DNA of 20,211 bases from a virus. The position numbers and the translations under genes were made by a program. Below the pieces are notes generated by a model. That model did not search any database. It saw nothing but the letters and a program-made list of their open reading frames with translations, and was not told the DNA's origin. The stretch is from positions 1 through 20,211 of the IMG/VR virus record IMGVR_UViG_3300024243_000103; one strand, 5' to 3'. This document shows, piece by piece, positions 13,595 to 20,211 of the stretch (the first letter of the stretch is position 1; each line of letters opens with the position of its first letter).

Positions 13595-16378
13595 ATGTCA
13601 GTTAAAAGCTTTAAGTTTGTGTCCCCAGGTGTGTTTATCAACGAGATTGATAACTCTTTCCACCCACGTAGACCAGACGCCATCGGTCCAGTAATCATCG
13701 GGCGCGCAGCAAAAGGTCCAGCAATGCAGCCTATTAAGGTTGAATCATACTCCGACTTTGTTCAGGTTTTTGGCGGCACGGTTGCCGGAAATGCTGGTGG
13801 TGATGTTTATCGTGATGGTAATTACCAGACCCCCATGTATGGCACTTATGCCGCCAAGGCGTTCTTGAATTCCAATGTTGCTCCACTAACTTACATTCGT
13901 TTGCTCGGTCAACAGAACACTAATGCTGTCGAAGCTGGGTATGCCGGTTGGGAGACTACCAAGAATCCTGCTGCTGCAATTGCAGACAATGGCGGTGCTT
14001 ATGGGCTATGGCTATTTGAAAGCTCATCTGCCGCAAATCTTGGAACAGGCACTTTGGCTGCTGTTTGGTACATCGATAGTGGCTCACAGGTTCTACTTTC
14101 AGGAACTTATGCTAATAGTACAGCAACTGCTGCCAAGGTTGGAGCTTTTTTTGAACCAGATAGCAGCAACAACTACACCGTAGAAATAACCGAATCTGCT
14201 GGGGGTTCTAACAAATACACCTTCAACTTCGCTTCTTCTGAAGATAAATTTATTCGCAAGGTGTTTAACACTAACCCGCTTCTAGGAAATACTAATGCTA
14301 GCGACTTCTATTCAGCCGCCTCGGAAGAAGCCTATTGGCTTGGAGAGTCTTTTGAGCAAGAAGTTGGAAACCTTTCTTACACCGTAGCCGCCTCATTGGG
14401 AATTATTCTCCCAATTGCTAAGAGTACTCTTGTAAGTGAAGGCCCTCAATCAAGCCGCGAAGGCTTGCGCGAAGCTGGTACTGGCTGGATTGTCGGTCAG
14501 GATCTTGGCGCTGCGGGCTCTTACGTTGCCTCAGCAGCACAGAAATTATTTCGCCTTGTTGGTCGCAAGCACGGAGAGTGGCTAAACAAGAACACCAAGG
14601 TTTCTATCGAAAGAATCAAACCCTCTACTACTAACACTTCTGATTATGGTTCTTTTTCGGTAGTAGTCAGAGCGCTAAGAGATACAGATAATAAGGTCGT
14701 TGTTATTGAGCGTTTTGATAATCTAAACCTAAACCCAACTTCCGAAAACTTTATTGCTAGAGTAATCGGTGATGTGACTACCGAATGGAATTCAACCGAA
14801 AGAACTATAAGAAGTTATGGAGAATACCCAAATAATTCTAAATTATTCTATGTTGAGATGGAAGATGAAGCTTACGCTGGACTATTAAATGCCAAGTATT
14901 TACCGTTTGGCTACCACGGTCCCAATGCCTACTCAACCGTCGCTAATGTTAAGGCTACTGGATTCACCGGAACTGCAACAGACTTCGTAGTTACTAGTAG
15001 TGTTTTTGGTAGCGCCGCCACTCTTCTTTCCGATGGAGCAGTCGGCAGGACTGGCTCCTTTGGCTTCCCATCGACTAGACTTCGCGCTAGTTCTTCTGAT
15101 GGGGGCTTATTTAATGAGAAGAACGCTTACTTCGGAATGCAAACAACCAGAACTCCAACTAGCACAGTACCAGACGGTTCTGCTGCCGCCCCACATCGCT
15201 ACTGGCCTTCCGCTACAACACCAGCTTACTACTTTACCATGGATGATCTACAGGTTGATTCAACCGGCACAGCAGTTTATGTTCAGGGCTCTCGTGTAGC
15301 GGGCACAAGTCGTACTGCCACTAGTGGTTCAGGGCATCTATTAGAAGATGATTCCTACAACCGTTTCACTGCTCCAGTTTGGGGCGGCTTTGATGGTGTG
15401 AATATATTGAAGCCAGACCCGTTCTATAACGACGGAATGAGCAGCGCAACTGAACTAACAAACTACGCCTACAACACTTACAAGCAGGCAATCGATACGG
15501 TCGCAGACCCAGACTTATTAGACATGAATCTACTATCTGCTCCCGGTCTAACTAATACTGGTCTAACCACGATGATGATTGAAGCTTGTGAAGACCGCGC
15601 AGATGCCCTCGCGCTAATCGATCTTCCTAATGTCTACAAGCCAGTAGCGGAAGGTATCGCTACTAGGACTGCCCGCGTAGTAGGCAACGCCACTACCTCA
15701 GCCATAGCACTCCGCACACGACAGATTGATTCATCCTACGGTGCTACATTCTTCCCATGGGTACAAACTCTTGATGAGAGAACTGGACAACTTCTTTGGG
15801 TTCCCCCCACCGTTGCTATGATGGGCGTTATGGCTTCATCTGAGAGATCCGCACAGGTCTGGTTCGCTCCAGCCGGATTTAACAGAGGTGGGCTTTCTGA
15901 TGGTGCTGCGGGTATTCCAATCTCGAATGTTAGCCAGCGTCTCTCCTCTAAAGAAAGAGACACCCTCTACGATGCTCGCATCAACCCAATTGCTAGCTTC
16001 CCAAGCTCCGGCATCGTGGTGTTCGGTCAGAAGACTCTACAAGAGCGTCCATCTGCCCTAGACCGCATCAATGTGCGTCGTCTAGTCATCTACCTCAAGA
16101 AGCAAATTTCCATCCTATCTACACAGATTCTCTTCGAGCAGAATGTGCAGGCAACTTGGAACCGCTTCAAGGGTCTAGTCGAGCCATTCCTAGCCAACGT
16201 CAAGGTTCAGTTCGGTATCTCTGATTACCGCCTCATCCTCGACGAGAGCACAACAACCCCTGACCTAGTTGATCAGAACATCATGTATGCCAAGATCATG
16301 GTCAAGCCAGCACGCGCCATCGAATACATCGCAATTGATTTTGTGGTAGCTTCTACCGGCGCATCATTCGACGATTGA
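13595..16378 (+). CDS. tail sheath protein, gp18-like, enlarged (927 aa)
   Basis: Sheath subunits form the contractile outer cylinder. The N-terminus (FVSPGVFINEIDNSF, 8-22, then GPVIIGRAAKGPA) and the C-terminal domain (about 700-927: WVPPTVAMMGVMASSER, WFAPAGFNRGG, RINPIASFPSSGIVVFGQKT, ATWNRFKGLVEPFLANVK, final KPARAIEYIAIDFVVA) are typical of the family. T4 gp18 is 659 residues, so about 270 extra residues lie in the N-terminal and middle part, where the family's protruding outer domains vary. The segment around 115-330 is Ser/Ala/Asn-rich and looks like an added surface domain. RBS: GAGAGG, about 12 nt before ATG. TGA is followed by TAA, then a GC hairpin. Codon bias is mixed, stronger in the C-terminal part. 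Confidence 0.95.
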   Translation: MSVKSFKFVSPGVFINEIDNSFHPRRPDAIGPVIIGRAAKGPAMQPIKVESYSDFVQVFGGTVAGNAGGDVYRDGNYQTPMYGTYAAKAFLNSNVAPLTYIRLLGQQNTNAVEAGYAGWETTKNPAAAIADNGGAYGLWLFESSSAANLGTGTLAAVWYIDSGSQVLLSGTYANSTATAAKVGAFFEPDSSNNYTVEITESAGGSNKYTFNFASSEDKFIRKVFNTNPLLGNTNASDFYSAASEEAYWLGESFEQEVGNLSYTVAASLGIILPIAKSTLVSEGPQSSREGLREAGTGWIVGQDLGAAGSYVASAAQKLFRLVGRKHGEWLNKNTKVSIERIKPSTTNTSDYGSFSVVVRALRDTDNKVVVIERFDNLNLNPTSENFIARVIGDVTTEWNSTERTIRSYGEYPNNSKLFYVEMEDEAYAGLLNAKYLPFGYHGPNAYSTVANVKATGFTGTATDFVVTSSVFGSAATLLSDGAVGRTGSFGFPSTRLRASSSDGGLFNEKNAYFGMQTTRTPTSTVPDGSAAAPHRYWPSATTPAYYFTMDDLQVDSTGTAVYVQGSRVAGTSRTATSGSGHLLEDDSYNRFTAPVWGGFDGVNILKPDPFYNDGMSSATELTNYAYNTYKQAIDTVADPDLLDMNLLSAPGLTNTGLTTMMIEACEDRADALALIDLPNVYKPVAEGIATRTARVVGNATTSAIALRTRQIDSSYGATFFPWVQTLDERTGQLLWVPPTVAMMGVMASSERSAQVWFAPAGFNRGGLSDGAAGIPISNVSQRLSSKERDTLYDARINPIASFPSSGIVVFGQKTLQERPSALDRINVRRLVIYLKKQISILSTQILFEQNVQATWNRFKGLVEPFLANVKVQFGISDYRLILDESTTTPDLVDQNIMYAKIMVKPARAIEYIAIDFVVASTGASFDD

Positions 16379-16383
16379 TAAAC

Positions 16384-16399
16384 GGGGGCTTTTGCCCCC
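16384..16399 (+). terminator. GC hairpin between sheath and tube genes, no T tract
   Basis: GGGGGC (16384-16389) pairs with GCCCCC (16394-16399) over TTTT. No T run follows, so it may be a partial terminator, a processing site or an mRNA 3' stabiliser rather than a full stop. Confidence 0.5.
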
Positions 16400-16403
16400 A
16401 CCA

Positions 16404-16415
16404 ACTACTTATTTG
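16404..16415 (+). promoter_or_regulatory. weak variant of the candidate late promoter (ACTACTTATTTG)
   Basis: The element resembles ACTATTTA but with an inserted or shifted base and G at the end. It lies 23 nt before the tube ATG, in the same place as the exact copies. Confidence 0.25.
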
Positions 16416-16437
16416 TGAACATAGGAGAACTTAACAA

Positions 16438-17025
16438 ATGCCATTCTGGTCAACCAACTTCGGTCAAGATACAACACTAAAAGATCCAAAGCGTAAACAT
16501 CGCTTTACTGTGGAGTTCCAAGGAATCAACGCAGCCCAGGGCGGCGCACTCCTTTGGTACGCTAAAACAGCCACAAAGCCCGGCTTCAGCGTAAATGCTG
16601 CTGAGCACAAATACCTTGGTCACACTTTCTACTACCCAGGAAATGTAACTTGGGAACAAGTAACAGTCACCCTAGTGGATCCAGTTGACCCAGATGTTAC
16701 TGCCACTTTTGCTGACATCATGGTTGCTTCTGGCTACACCCCACCGACCGATGCTAACTCCCTAGGCACTGTCTCTAAGGCAAAGGCTACAGGCGCTCTT
16801 GGAACCGTTCTAATCACCCAGCTTGATGGTGACGGCAACCCAGTAGAGTCTTGGACCCTATGGAATGCTTTCATGACAAGCCTAAAGCAAGATGACCTTG
16901 ACTACACAAGTGACGAACTATCTACAACAACCGTAGAACTTCGCTTTGACTGGGCAAGAGTTGAGACACTCAACAATTCTTCTGCTGTCAACGGTTCCGG
17001 TGGCAACGAATTCTTCAAAGCCTAA
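16438..17025 (+). CDS. tail tube protein, gp19-like (195 aa)
   Basis: The tube protein stacks in hexamers inside the sheath and is the channel for DNA. DPKRKHRFTVEF (16-27), LLWYAKTATKPGFSV (38-52), the AEHKYLGHTFYYPGNVTWEQ stretch (55-74) followed by VTVTLVDPVDP, and the C-terminal strands TTTVELRFDWARVE are all family-like. It is somewhat longer than T4 gp19 (163 aa), the difference being mostly a loop near 95-125 and a Gly/Ser/Asn-rich tail. RBS AGGAG precedes ATG at 11 nt. The stop is TAA-TAA. It directly follows the sheath gene, the usual order. Confidence 0.95.
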   Translation: MPFWSTNFGQDTTLKDPKRKHRFTVEFQGINAAQGGALLWYAKTATKPGFSVNAAEHKYLGHTFYYPGNVTWEQVTVTLVDPVDPDVTATFADIMVASGYTPPTDANSLGTVSKAKATGALGTVLITQLDGDGNPVESWTLWNAFMTSLKQDDLDYTSDELSTTTVELRFDWARVETLNNSSAVNGSGGNEFFKA

Positions 17026-17054
17026 TAAGACAATAACTAAACGCGAGGTGTAAA

Positions 17055-17879
17055 TTGTCAAGAAATCAGGATCGCCTAGGCGGCGCTCAACAGCCTGACA
17101 CGAGCCCTCCACCCCACCAGGGTGGTGGGGGTTTCTCGTTTGTAGTCCCCACAGAGTTTGTGGATCTGCCCTCCCAGGGGCGCTTCTATGCACAGGGACA
17201 TCCGTTACACGGACAAGACTCTATCGAAATCAAGCAAATGACTGCTAAAGAAGAGGACATTCTCACTTCGAGAACACTCCTAAAGAAAGGCGTAGCACTT
17301 GATAAACTAATCGAAAGCCTTATCGTGAACAAGGCGATCAACCCTTCTACATTACTCATTGGTGATCGCAACGCAATCATTATTGCTGCTAGAGTCTCTG
17401 GCTATGGTAATGATTACAAAACCAGTGTTCAATGTCCTGCTTGTGAAACAAAGCAAGACTATGGATTTGATTTGAACGCAGCTAACATCTTTCATGGAAA
17501 AACAAGAGATGATTTAGAGGTTACAGATAATGGAGACGGGACAATAACCTGTATTCTGCCGAGAACACAAGTCTCAGTTGTCGCTAGACTCCTGACAGGT
17601 CGAGAAGAAAACATGTTAACAAAACTAAATGACTCCCAGGGCGTGATCACATCCCAACTTCAGTCTCTAATAATCAGTGTTAATGGGGATTCTTCACAAC
17701 AAGCAAGAACTTATGTTGCCAATAATTTACCATCGTCTGATTCTCGTCACCTAAGAATGGTTATCAAGATGGCTACCCCCAATGTTGATTTGACACAGCA
17801 CTTCTCTTGCTCTGCTTGTGGGCACACACAAGATATGGAGGTGCCGCTCACTGCGGACTTTTTTTGGCCTGACCGATGA
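17055..17879 (+). CDS. gp26-like baseplate hub / tail assembly protein (274 aa)
   Basis: The protein belongs to the T4 gp26-type family: EFVDLPSQGRFYAQGHPL (34-51), SIEIKQMTAKEEDILTSRTL (56-75), and a following helix with GDRNAIIIAARVSGYG (103-118). Two Cys pairs, C127/C130 (CPAC) and C252/C255 (CSACGH), suggest a zinc site closed across 120 residues. I chose TTG 17055 because no ATG lies before the conserved start; GAGGTG (17045-17050) is its RBS with only 4 nt spacing. The gene stops with TGA at 17877-17879, right after TTT-TTT-TGG, and an open frame continues in another phase. Its place between tube and tape measure genes is that of tail assembly chaperones in other phages, so such a role is possible. 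Confidence 0.8.
   Translation: MSRNQDRLGGAQQPDTSPPPHQGGGGFSFVVPTEFVDLPSQGRFYAQGHPLHGQDSIEIKQMTAKEEDILTSRTLLKKGVALDKLIESLIVNKAINPSTLLIGDRNAIIIAARVSGYGNDYKTSVQCPACETKQDYGFDLNAANIFHGKTRDDLEVTDNGDGTITCILPRTQVSVVARLLTGREENMLTKLNDSQGVITSQLQSLIISVNGDSSQQARTYVANNLPSSDSRHLRMVIKMATPNVDLTQHFSCSACGHTQDMEVPLTADFFWPDR
17112..17130 (+). other. GC-rich hairpin early in the gp26-like gene
   Basis: CCCCACCA (17112-17119) pairs with TGGTGGGG (17123-17130) over GGG, 57 nt after the TTG start, and GTTTCTCGTTT follows. It encodes the Pro/Gly linker PPPHQGGGG, so it may be only a composition effect. It could slow translation or transcription near the start. Confidence 0.35.
17859..17865 (+). other. candidate programmed frameshift site, TTTTTTT
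   Basis: A run of seven T lies at codons 269-271 of the gp26-like gene (GAC TTT TTT TGG), 12 nt before its stop codon. A Phe-tRNA can slip by +1 (or by -2) with full re-pairing, entering the open frame that codes a conserved-looking domain to 18117. No stem-loop is obvious directly downstream. Confidence 0.55.
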
Positions 17880-18117
17880 GTACAACGAGGGAGTTTATGA
17901 AGAAATTTTCTTCCTCAAGTATAACGGCGGTTGGAGTTTTTCGGAGGCTTACAGCTTGCCTCTAGGGCTGAGAAGATGGTTTGTTCAGCGGACTATTAAA
18001 CAGCTTGAGATGGAAGCTGAAGCAATAAAGAAAGCTTCAAGTGGTAAGTCAAACTCAAATTATCAAGAATTGACCCCCTCCAACCAGCCATCTATTCCAA
18101 AAGAATATGCCAGATAG
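17866..18117 (+). CDS. out-of-frame partner of the gp26-like protein, likely made by frameshifting (83 codons)
   Basis: The frame reads GLTDEYNEGVYEEIFFLKYN, then GGWSFSEAYSLPLGLRRWFV and QRTIKQLEMEAEAIKK, and stops at TAG (18115-18117). The W-S-F-S-E-A-Y-x-LP-x-x-x-RRW pattern looks conserved and resembles small proteins that follow gp26 genes in T4-like phages (the T4 gene after 26 is 51) and second parts of tail assembly chaperones. The frame has no ATG before residue 48 or so of this segment. GTG 17818 lies inside the gp26-like gene without an RBS; the ATG in the ATGA at 17876 is in a different frame and soon stops. A +1 shift at the 7-T run would give a 353-residue fusion with 270 residues of the gp26-like protein. 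I therefore favour frameshift expression; a weak GTG start or a sequence error in the T run are the alternatives. Confidence 0.6.
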   Translation, partial: GLTDEYNEGVYEEIFFLKYNGGWSFSEAYSLPLGLRRWFVQRTIKQLEMEAEAIKKASSGKSNSNYQELTPSNQPSIPKEYAR

Positions 18118-18120
18118 ACT

Positions 18121-18148
18121 TGGGCTCCTTCGGGAGCCCTTGCTTTTT
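18121..18148 (+). terminator. rho-independent terminator before the tape measure gene
   Basis: GGGCTCC (18122-18128) pairs with GGAGCCC (18133-18139) over TTCG, followed by TTGCTTTTTG. It lies directly after the TAG of the frameshift partner. Confidence 0.85.
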
Positions 18149-18157
18149 GCATAGATG

Positions 18158-18166
18158 GCTATTTAT
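18158..18166 (+). promoter_or_regulatory. candidate late promoter, GCTATTTAT
   Basis: CTATTTA at 18159-18165 lies between the terminator and the GTG start (18184), 18 nt before it, the shortest spacing of the set. The run CTATTTATAG is itself nearly palindromic; its reverse complement contains TATAAATA. Confidence 0.45.
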
Positions 18167-18183
18167 AGGGAGAGGTAACTCCA

Positions 18184-20211
18184 GTGCCGGATTCTACACA
18201 AAGCCTTAAATCATTACTAGAACAGATAATAAGTTCTGGCGGTGAAGCCGCCGCCATAACCAAAGAACTGGCGAAAGCGCTTTCTGATGTTTCTGCTGCA
18301 AAAATACAAGCGCTCCGCGACGAAAATCAACTCGCTGCTCAGATAGAGGCAGCAGCGGCAGCCCGTGAACGCCAGCTTGGATCCATAAAAGCCTCTGCTC
18401 AGGCATTATTAGAAGAAGCGAAAGAGACAAGAGACGCGGCTATAGCTATGGGGGACAAGAACAGGGCAGATAGAGAAAGCATAGAGGTTTCAAAAGCCAA
18501 AACTGAAGCGTTGAAAGCAGAAAGAGACGCTGCACCCACCGCTGATGAGAGAAGAAGACTCTCAGAAGACATAATAAAACAGACCCAGGAGACTGAACGT
18601 CTCACCTCGGAATTAGACAAGCAAGCTAAATCTTTTGAAGAAGTCAAAAAGCAAGCGGGACAGTTTGCTGACAATCTTATTCAGATAGGCTCTGGAGACA
18701 TCCTGGGTGGATTAAAGAATGTTGGAAAGCAAGTTGCAAATATTGGTGGTAAATTTGCAAAAGATAAGTTTGGACCGATGTTCCAAAAAGCAGCAAGTTC
18801 TATGAGCAGCGCAGGCGGTGCTGCGGCTAGTGGTGCGGGAGGATTCTCGGCGATGGCTTCTTCTATGGCGGCAACAGTGGCAGCATCTGGACCTCTCATA
18901 GTCGCAGTTGGTGCGATAGCTGCTGCTCTTGTTGCTCTAGCCGTTGTTGTTGGAATAGGCGTCAAGATTACAAAACTTGCCGTAAATGTTGCAGACATGC
19001 GGCGAGAGTTTGAAAAAACAACCGGTTCTAGTTACGAATTTTCTCTATCCATCGCTGCCTCTACGGAAAAAACGCGCCTTTTTGGTGCTTCTGTTGAAGA
19101 CACCTTGGCAGCGTCTCAATCATTAAGCGAAGCCTTTACAGATTTCAACAGGCTAGCACCAGAAGTTGGACAACAGACGGCAGCCAACGCCACATTGATG
19201 ACCAAACTTGGAATGAGTGCTGGTGATGTAGCGAAATCATACCAGAATCTCAATAAATCATTCAACCAAACAGCGGCACAGTCCGACAGGACTATGAGAG
19301 AATTACAAGCTCTCTCACAAGACATTGGAATCGCTCCTGCCAAAATGGCTTCTGATTTTGCGGGGGCTGGTCCTCAATTGGCTAAGTTTGGTTCTCAAGG
19401 CGTCCAAGCGTTTAAAGATCTAGCAGTTGCTTCTAAGGTAACAGGTTTCGAGGTAAGCAGGCTTCTATCAATTGTAGACAAGTTTGACACATTTGATGGC
19501 GCAGCAGAACAAGCAGGTAAGCTAAACGCAGCGCTTGGAGGCAATTTCGTCAATGCAATGGAGTTGGTGACCGAGACAGATCCTGTCGGTCGCTTCAACA
19601 TGATCCGTGATTCTATTTTGGATGCTGGCAAGTCTTTTGACACTATGTCCTACTACGAGAGAAAGTTTTTTGCTGAAGCTGCCGGCTTACAGGATGTTGG
19701 CGAGTTGGCTCTTATGTTGAAGGGGGACATGGATTCTCTAAATGGCGAGATTGGTAAAAACTCAGCGAGCTACGAAGAGGCAGCTAAAAGAGCAAGAAAC
19801 TTACAATCATTTCAAGAATCTCTAACAAAAGCATTTGAGGCTATGATTCCAGTAATCACACCTCTTGTCGAATTCATCGAGGAGTTCGGAAAATCATTAA
19901 CAGAAAATGTTTCCAAACGCAACGGGGAAGGGCTGTCAGCTATTGCGGTAGCTTTTAAAGAAATAGGTAATCAAATAATCCCTTTAATAAAGCCATTTAC
20001 AGAATTAATCAAATTGATGTCAGATCCGGCATTTGGTGATAGCTCTTTTGCCATCTCGATGCTATCTCAATCCATAAAAGGACTACTGGGAATATTAAAG
20101 CTAGCGATGATGCCTATTTATGCGTTGGTAGATGGTCTTCGGATCGTAATGCTTATTTCTCAAGGAAAGTTTTCTGAAGCGCTGGGCGTTGCGGGAGAAT
20201 ATTTCATGGGC
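18184..20211 (+). CDS. tail tape measure protein, N-terminal part (at least 676 aa, cut by window end)
   Basis: The frame is open from GTG 18184 to the last base with no stop. Tape measure proteins set tail length and fill the tube. Residues 10-165 are a long charged coiled coil (for example LAAQIEAAAAARERQLGSIK, then EETKETRD-like repeats). A Gly/Ala/Ser-rich part follows, then a strongly hydrophobic segment at about 235-262 (GPLIVAVGAIAAALVALAVV), the usual single membrane-like stretch. After it come amphipathic helices with GLGxxxGDVA-like spacing, a region LNAALGGNFVNAMELV and more hydrophobic patches near 20080-20140. GTG is preceded by GGGAGAGG (18168-18175) at 8 nt. It is placed after tube, gp26-like and frameshift partner, as in classic tail modules. 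T4 gp29 (590 aa) is shorter; family membership beyond 'tape measure' is not clear. Confidence 0.85.
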   Translation, partial: MPDSTQSLKSLLEQIISSGGEAAAITKELAKALSDVSAAKIQALRDENQLAAQIEAAAAARERQLGSIKASAQALLEEAKETRDAAIAMGDKNRADRESIEVSKAKTEALKAERDAAPTADERRRLSEDIIKQTQETERLTSELDKQAKSFEEVKKQAGQFADNLIQIGSGDILGGLKNVGKQVANIGGKFAKDKFGPMFQKAASSMSSAGGAAASGAGGFSAMASSMAATVAASGPLIVAVGAIAAALVALAVVVGIGVKITKLAVNVADMRREFEKTTGSSYEFSLSIAASTEKTRLFGASVEDTLAASQSLSEAFTDFNRLAPEVGQQTAANATLMTKLGMSAGDVAKSYQNLNKSFNQTAAQSDRTMRELQALSQDIGIAPAKMASDFAGAGPQLAKFGSQGVQAFKDLAVASKVTGFEVSRLLSIVDKFDTFDGAAEQAGKLNAALGGNFVNAMELVTETDPVGRFNMIRDSILDAGKSFDTMSYYERKFFAEAAGLQDVGELALMLKGDMDSLNGEIGKNSASYEEAAKRARNLQSFQESLTKAFEAMIPVITPLVEFIEEFGKSLTENVSKRNGEGLSAIAVAFKEIGNQIIPLIKPFTELIKLMSDPAFGDSSFAISMLSQSIKGLLGILKLAMMPIYALVDGLRIVMLISQGKFSEALGVAGEYFMG

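Noticed and set aside
17876-17962. ATGA overlap at the end of the gp26-like gene as a coupled start for the next gene
   Set aside because: This ATG is in the third frame, gives only about 28 codons before a TAG, and does not enter the conserved frame.
1-20211. tRNA genes, insertion sequences, integrase or attachment sites
   Set aside because: I saw no cloverleaf-like sequence, transposase or integrase motif, or long terminal repeats; the window is continuous structural gene content.

Overview
This window is a piece of the late, structural gene cluster of a T4-type contractile-tailed phage (myovirus). All recognisable genes lie on the + strand, closely packed, with Shine-Dalgarno sites of the AGGAG type. 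The best family calls are the gp23-type major capsid protein, the gp22-type scaffold, the gp18-type sheath, the gp19-type tube and a gp26-type baseplate/hub protein. The proteins are far from T4 itself, the gene order differs from T4, and nothing in the window names the host. Fibre modules of this kind are common in environmental (marine and freshwater) myoviruses, so such a source is likely but not shown.

Layout. (1) 1-4392: a virion protein of a beta-rich type, followed by three modular fibre-like proteins (210, 401 and 639 aa). The largest is a long alpha-helical stalk built from 18-residue units. (2) 4413-5614: a strong terminator, a candidate promoter and a DUF2827-type glycosyltransferase. 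(3) 5651-7709: a fourth modular fibre protein, then a 250-aa and a 70-aa protein, linked by stop/start overlaps. (4) 7816-10757: prohead scaffold and major capsid protein, closed by a strong terminator. (5) 10849-13499: three genes that fit neck/tail-completion proteins gp13, gp14 and gp15. (6) 13595-17025: an oversized tail sheath, then the tail tube. (7) 17055-18117: a gp26-like protein and an out-of-frame partner that has no good start codon and lies downstream of a 7-T run. (8) 18184-20211: the start of a tape measure protein, cut by the window end.

Regulation. The 7-mer CTATTTA, usually ACTATTTA, occurs in seven of the non-coding gaps, 18-59 nt before a start codon, with a weaker variant before the tube gene. 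It is a good candidate for this phage's late promoter and does not read as T4's TATAAATA on the coding strand. Three hairpins with TTCG or TTCG-containing loops and T tracts are convincing terminators.

Most interesting points: a probable programmed frameshift (+1 or -2) joining the gp26-like gene to its partner just upstream of the tape measure gene, the place where G/GT (lambda) and E/E' (P2) lie; the CTATTTA motif set; a fibre stalk whose units are all sums of 7 and 11 residues; a glycosyltransferase inside a fibre cluster; and back-up stop codons that follow nearly every TGA stop.
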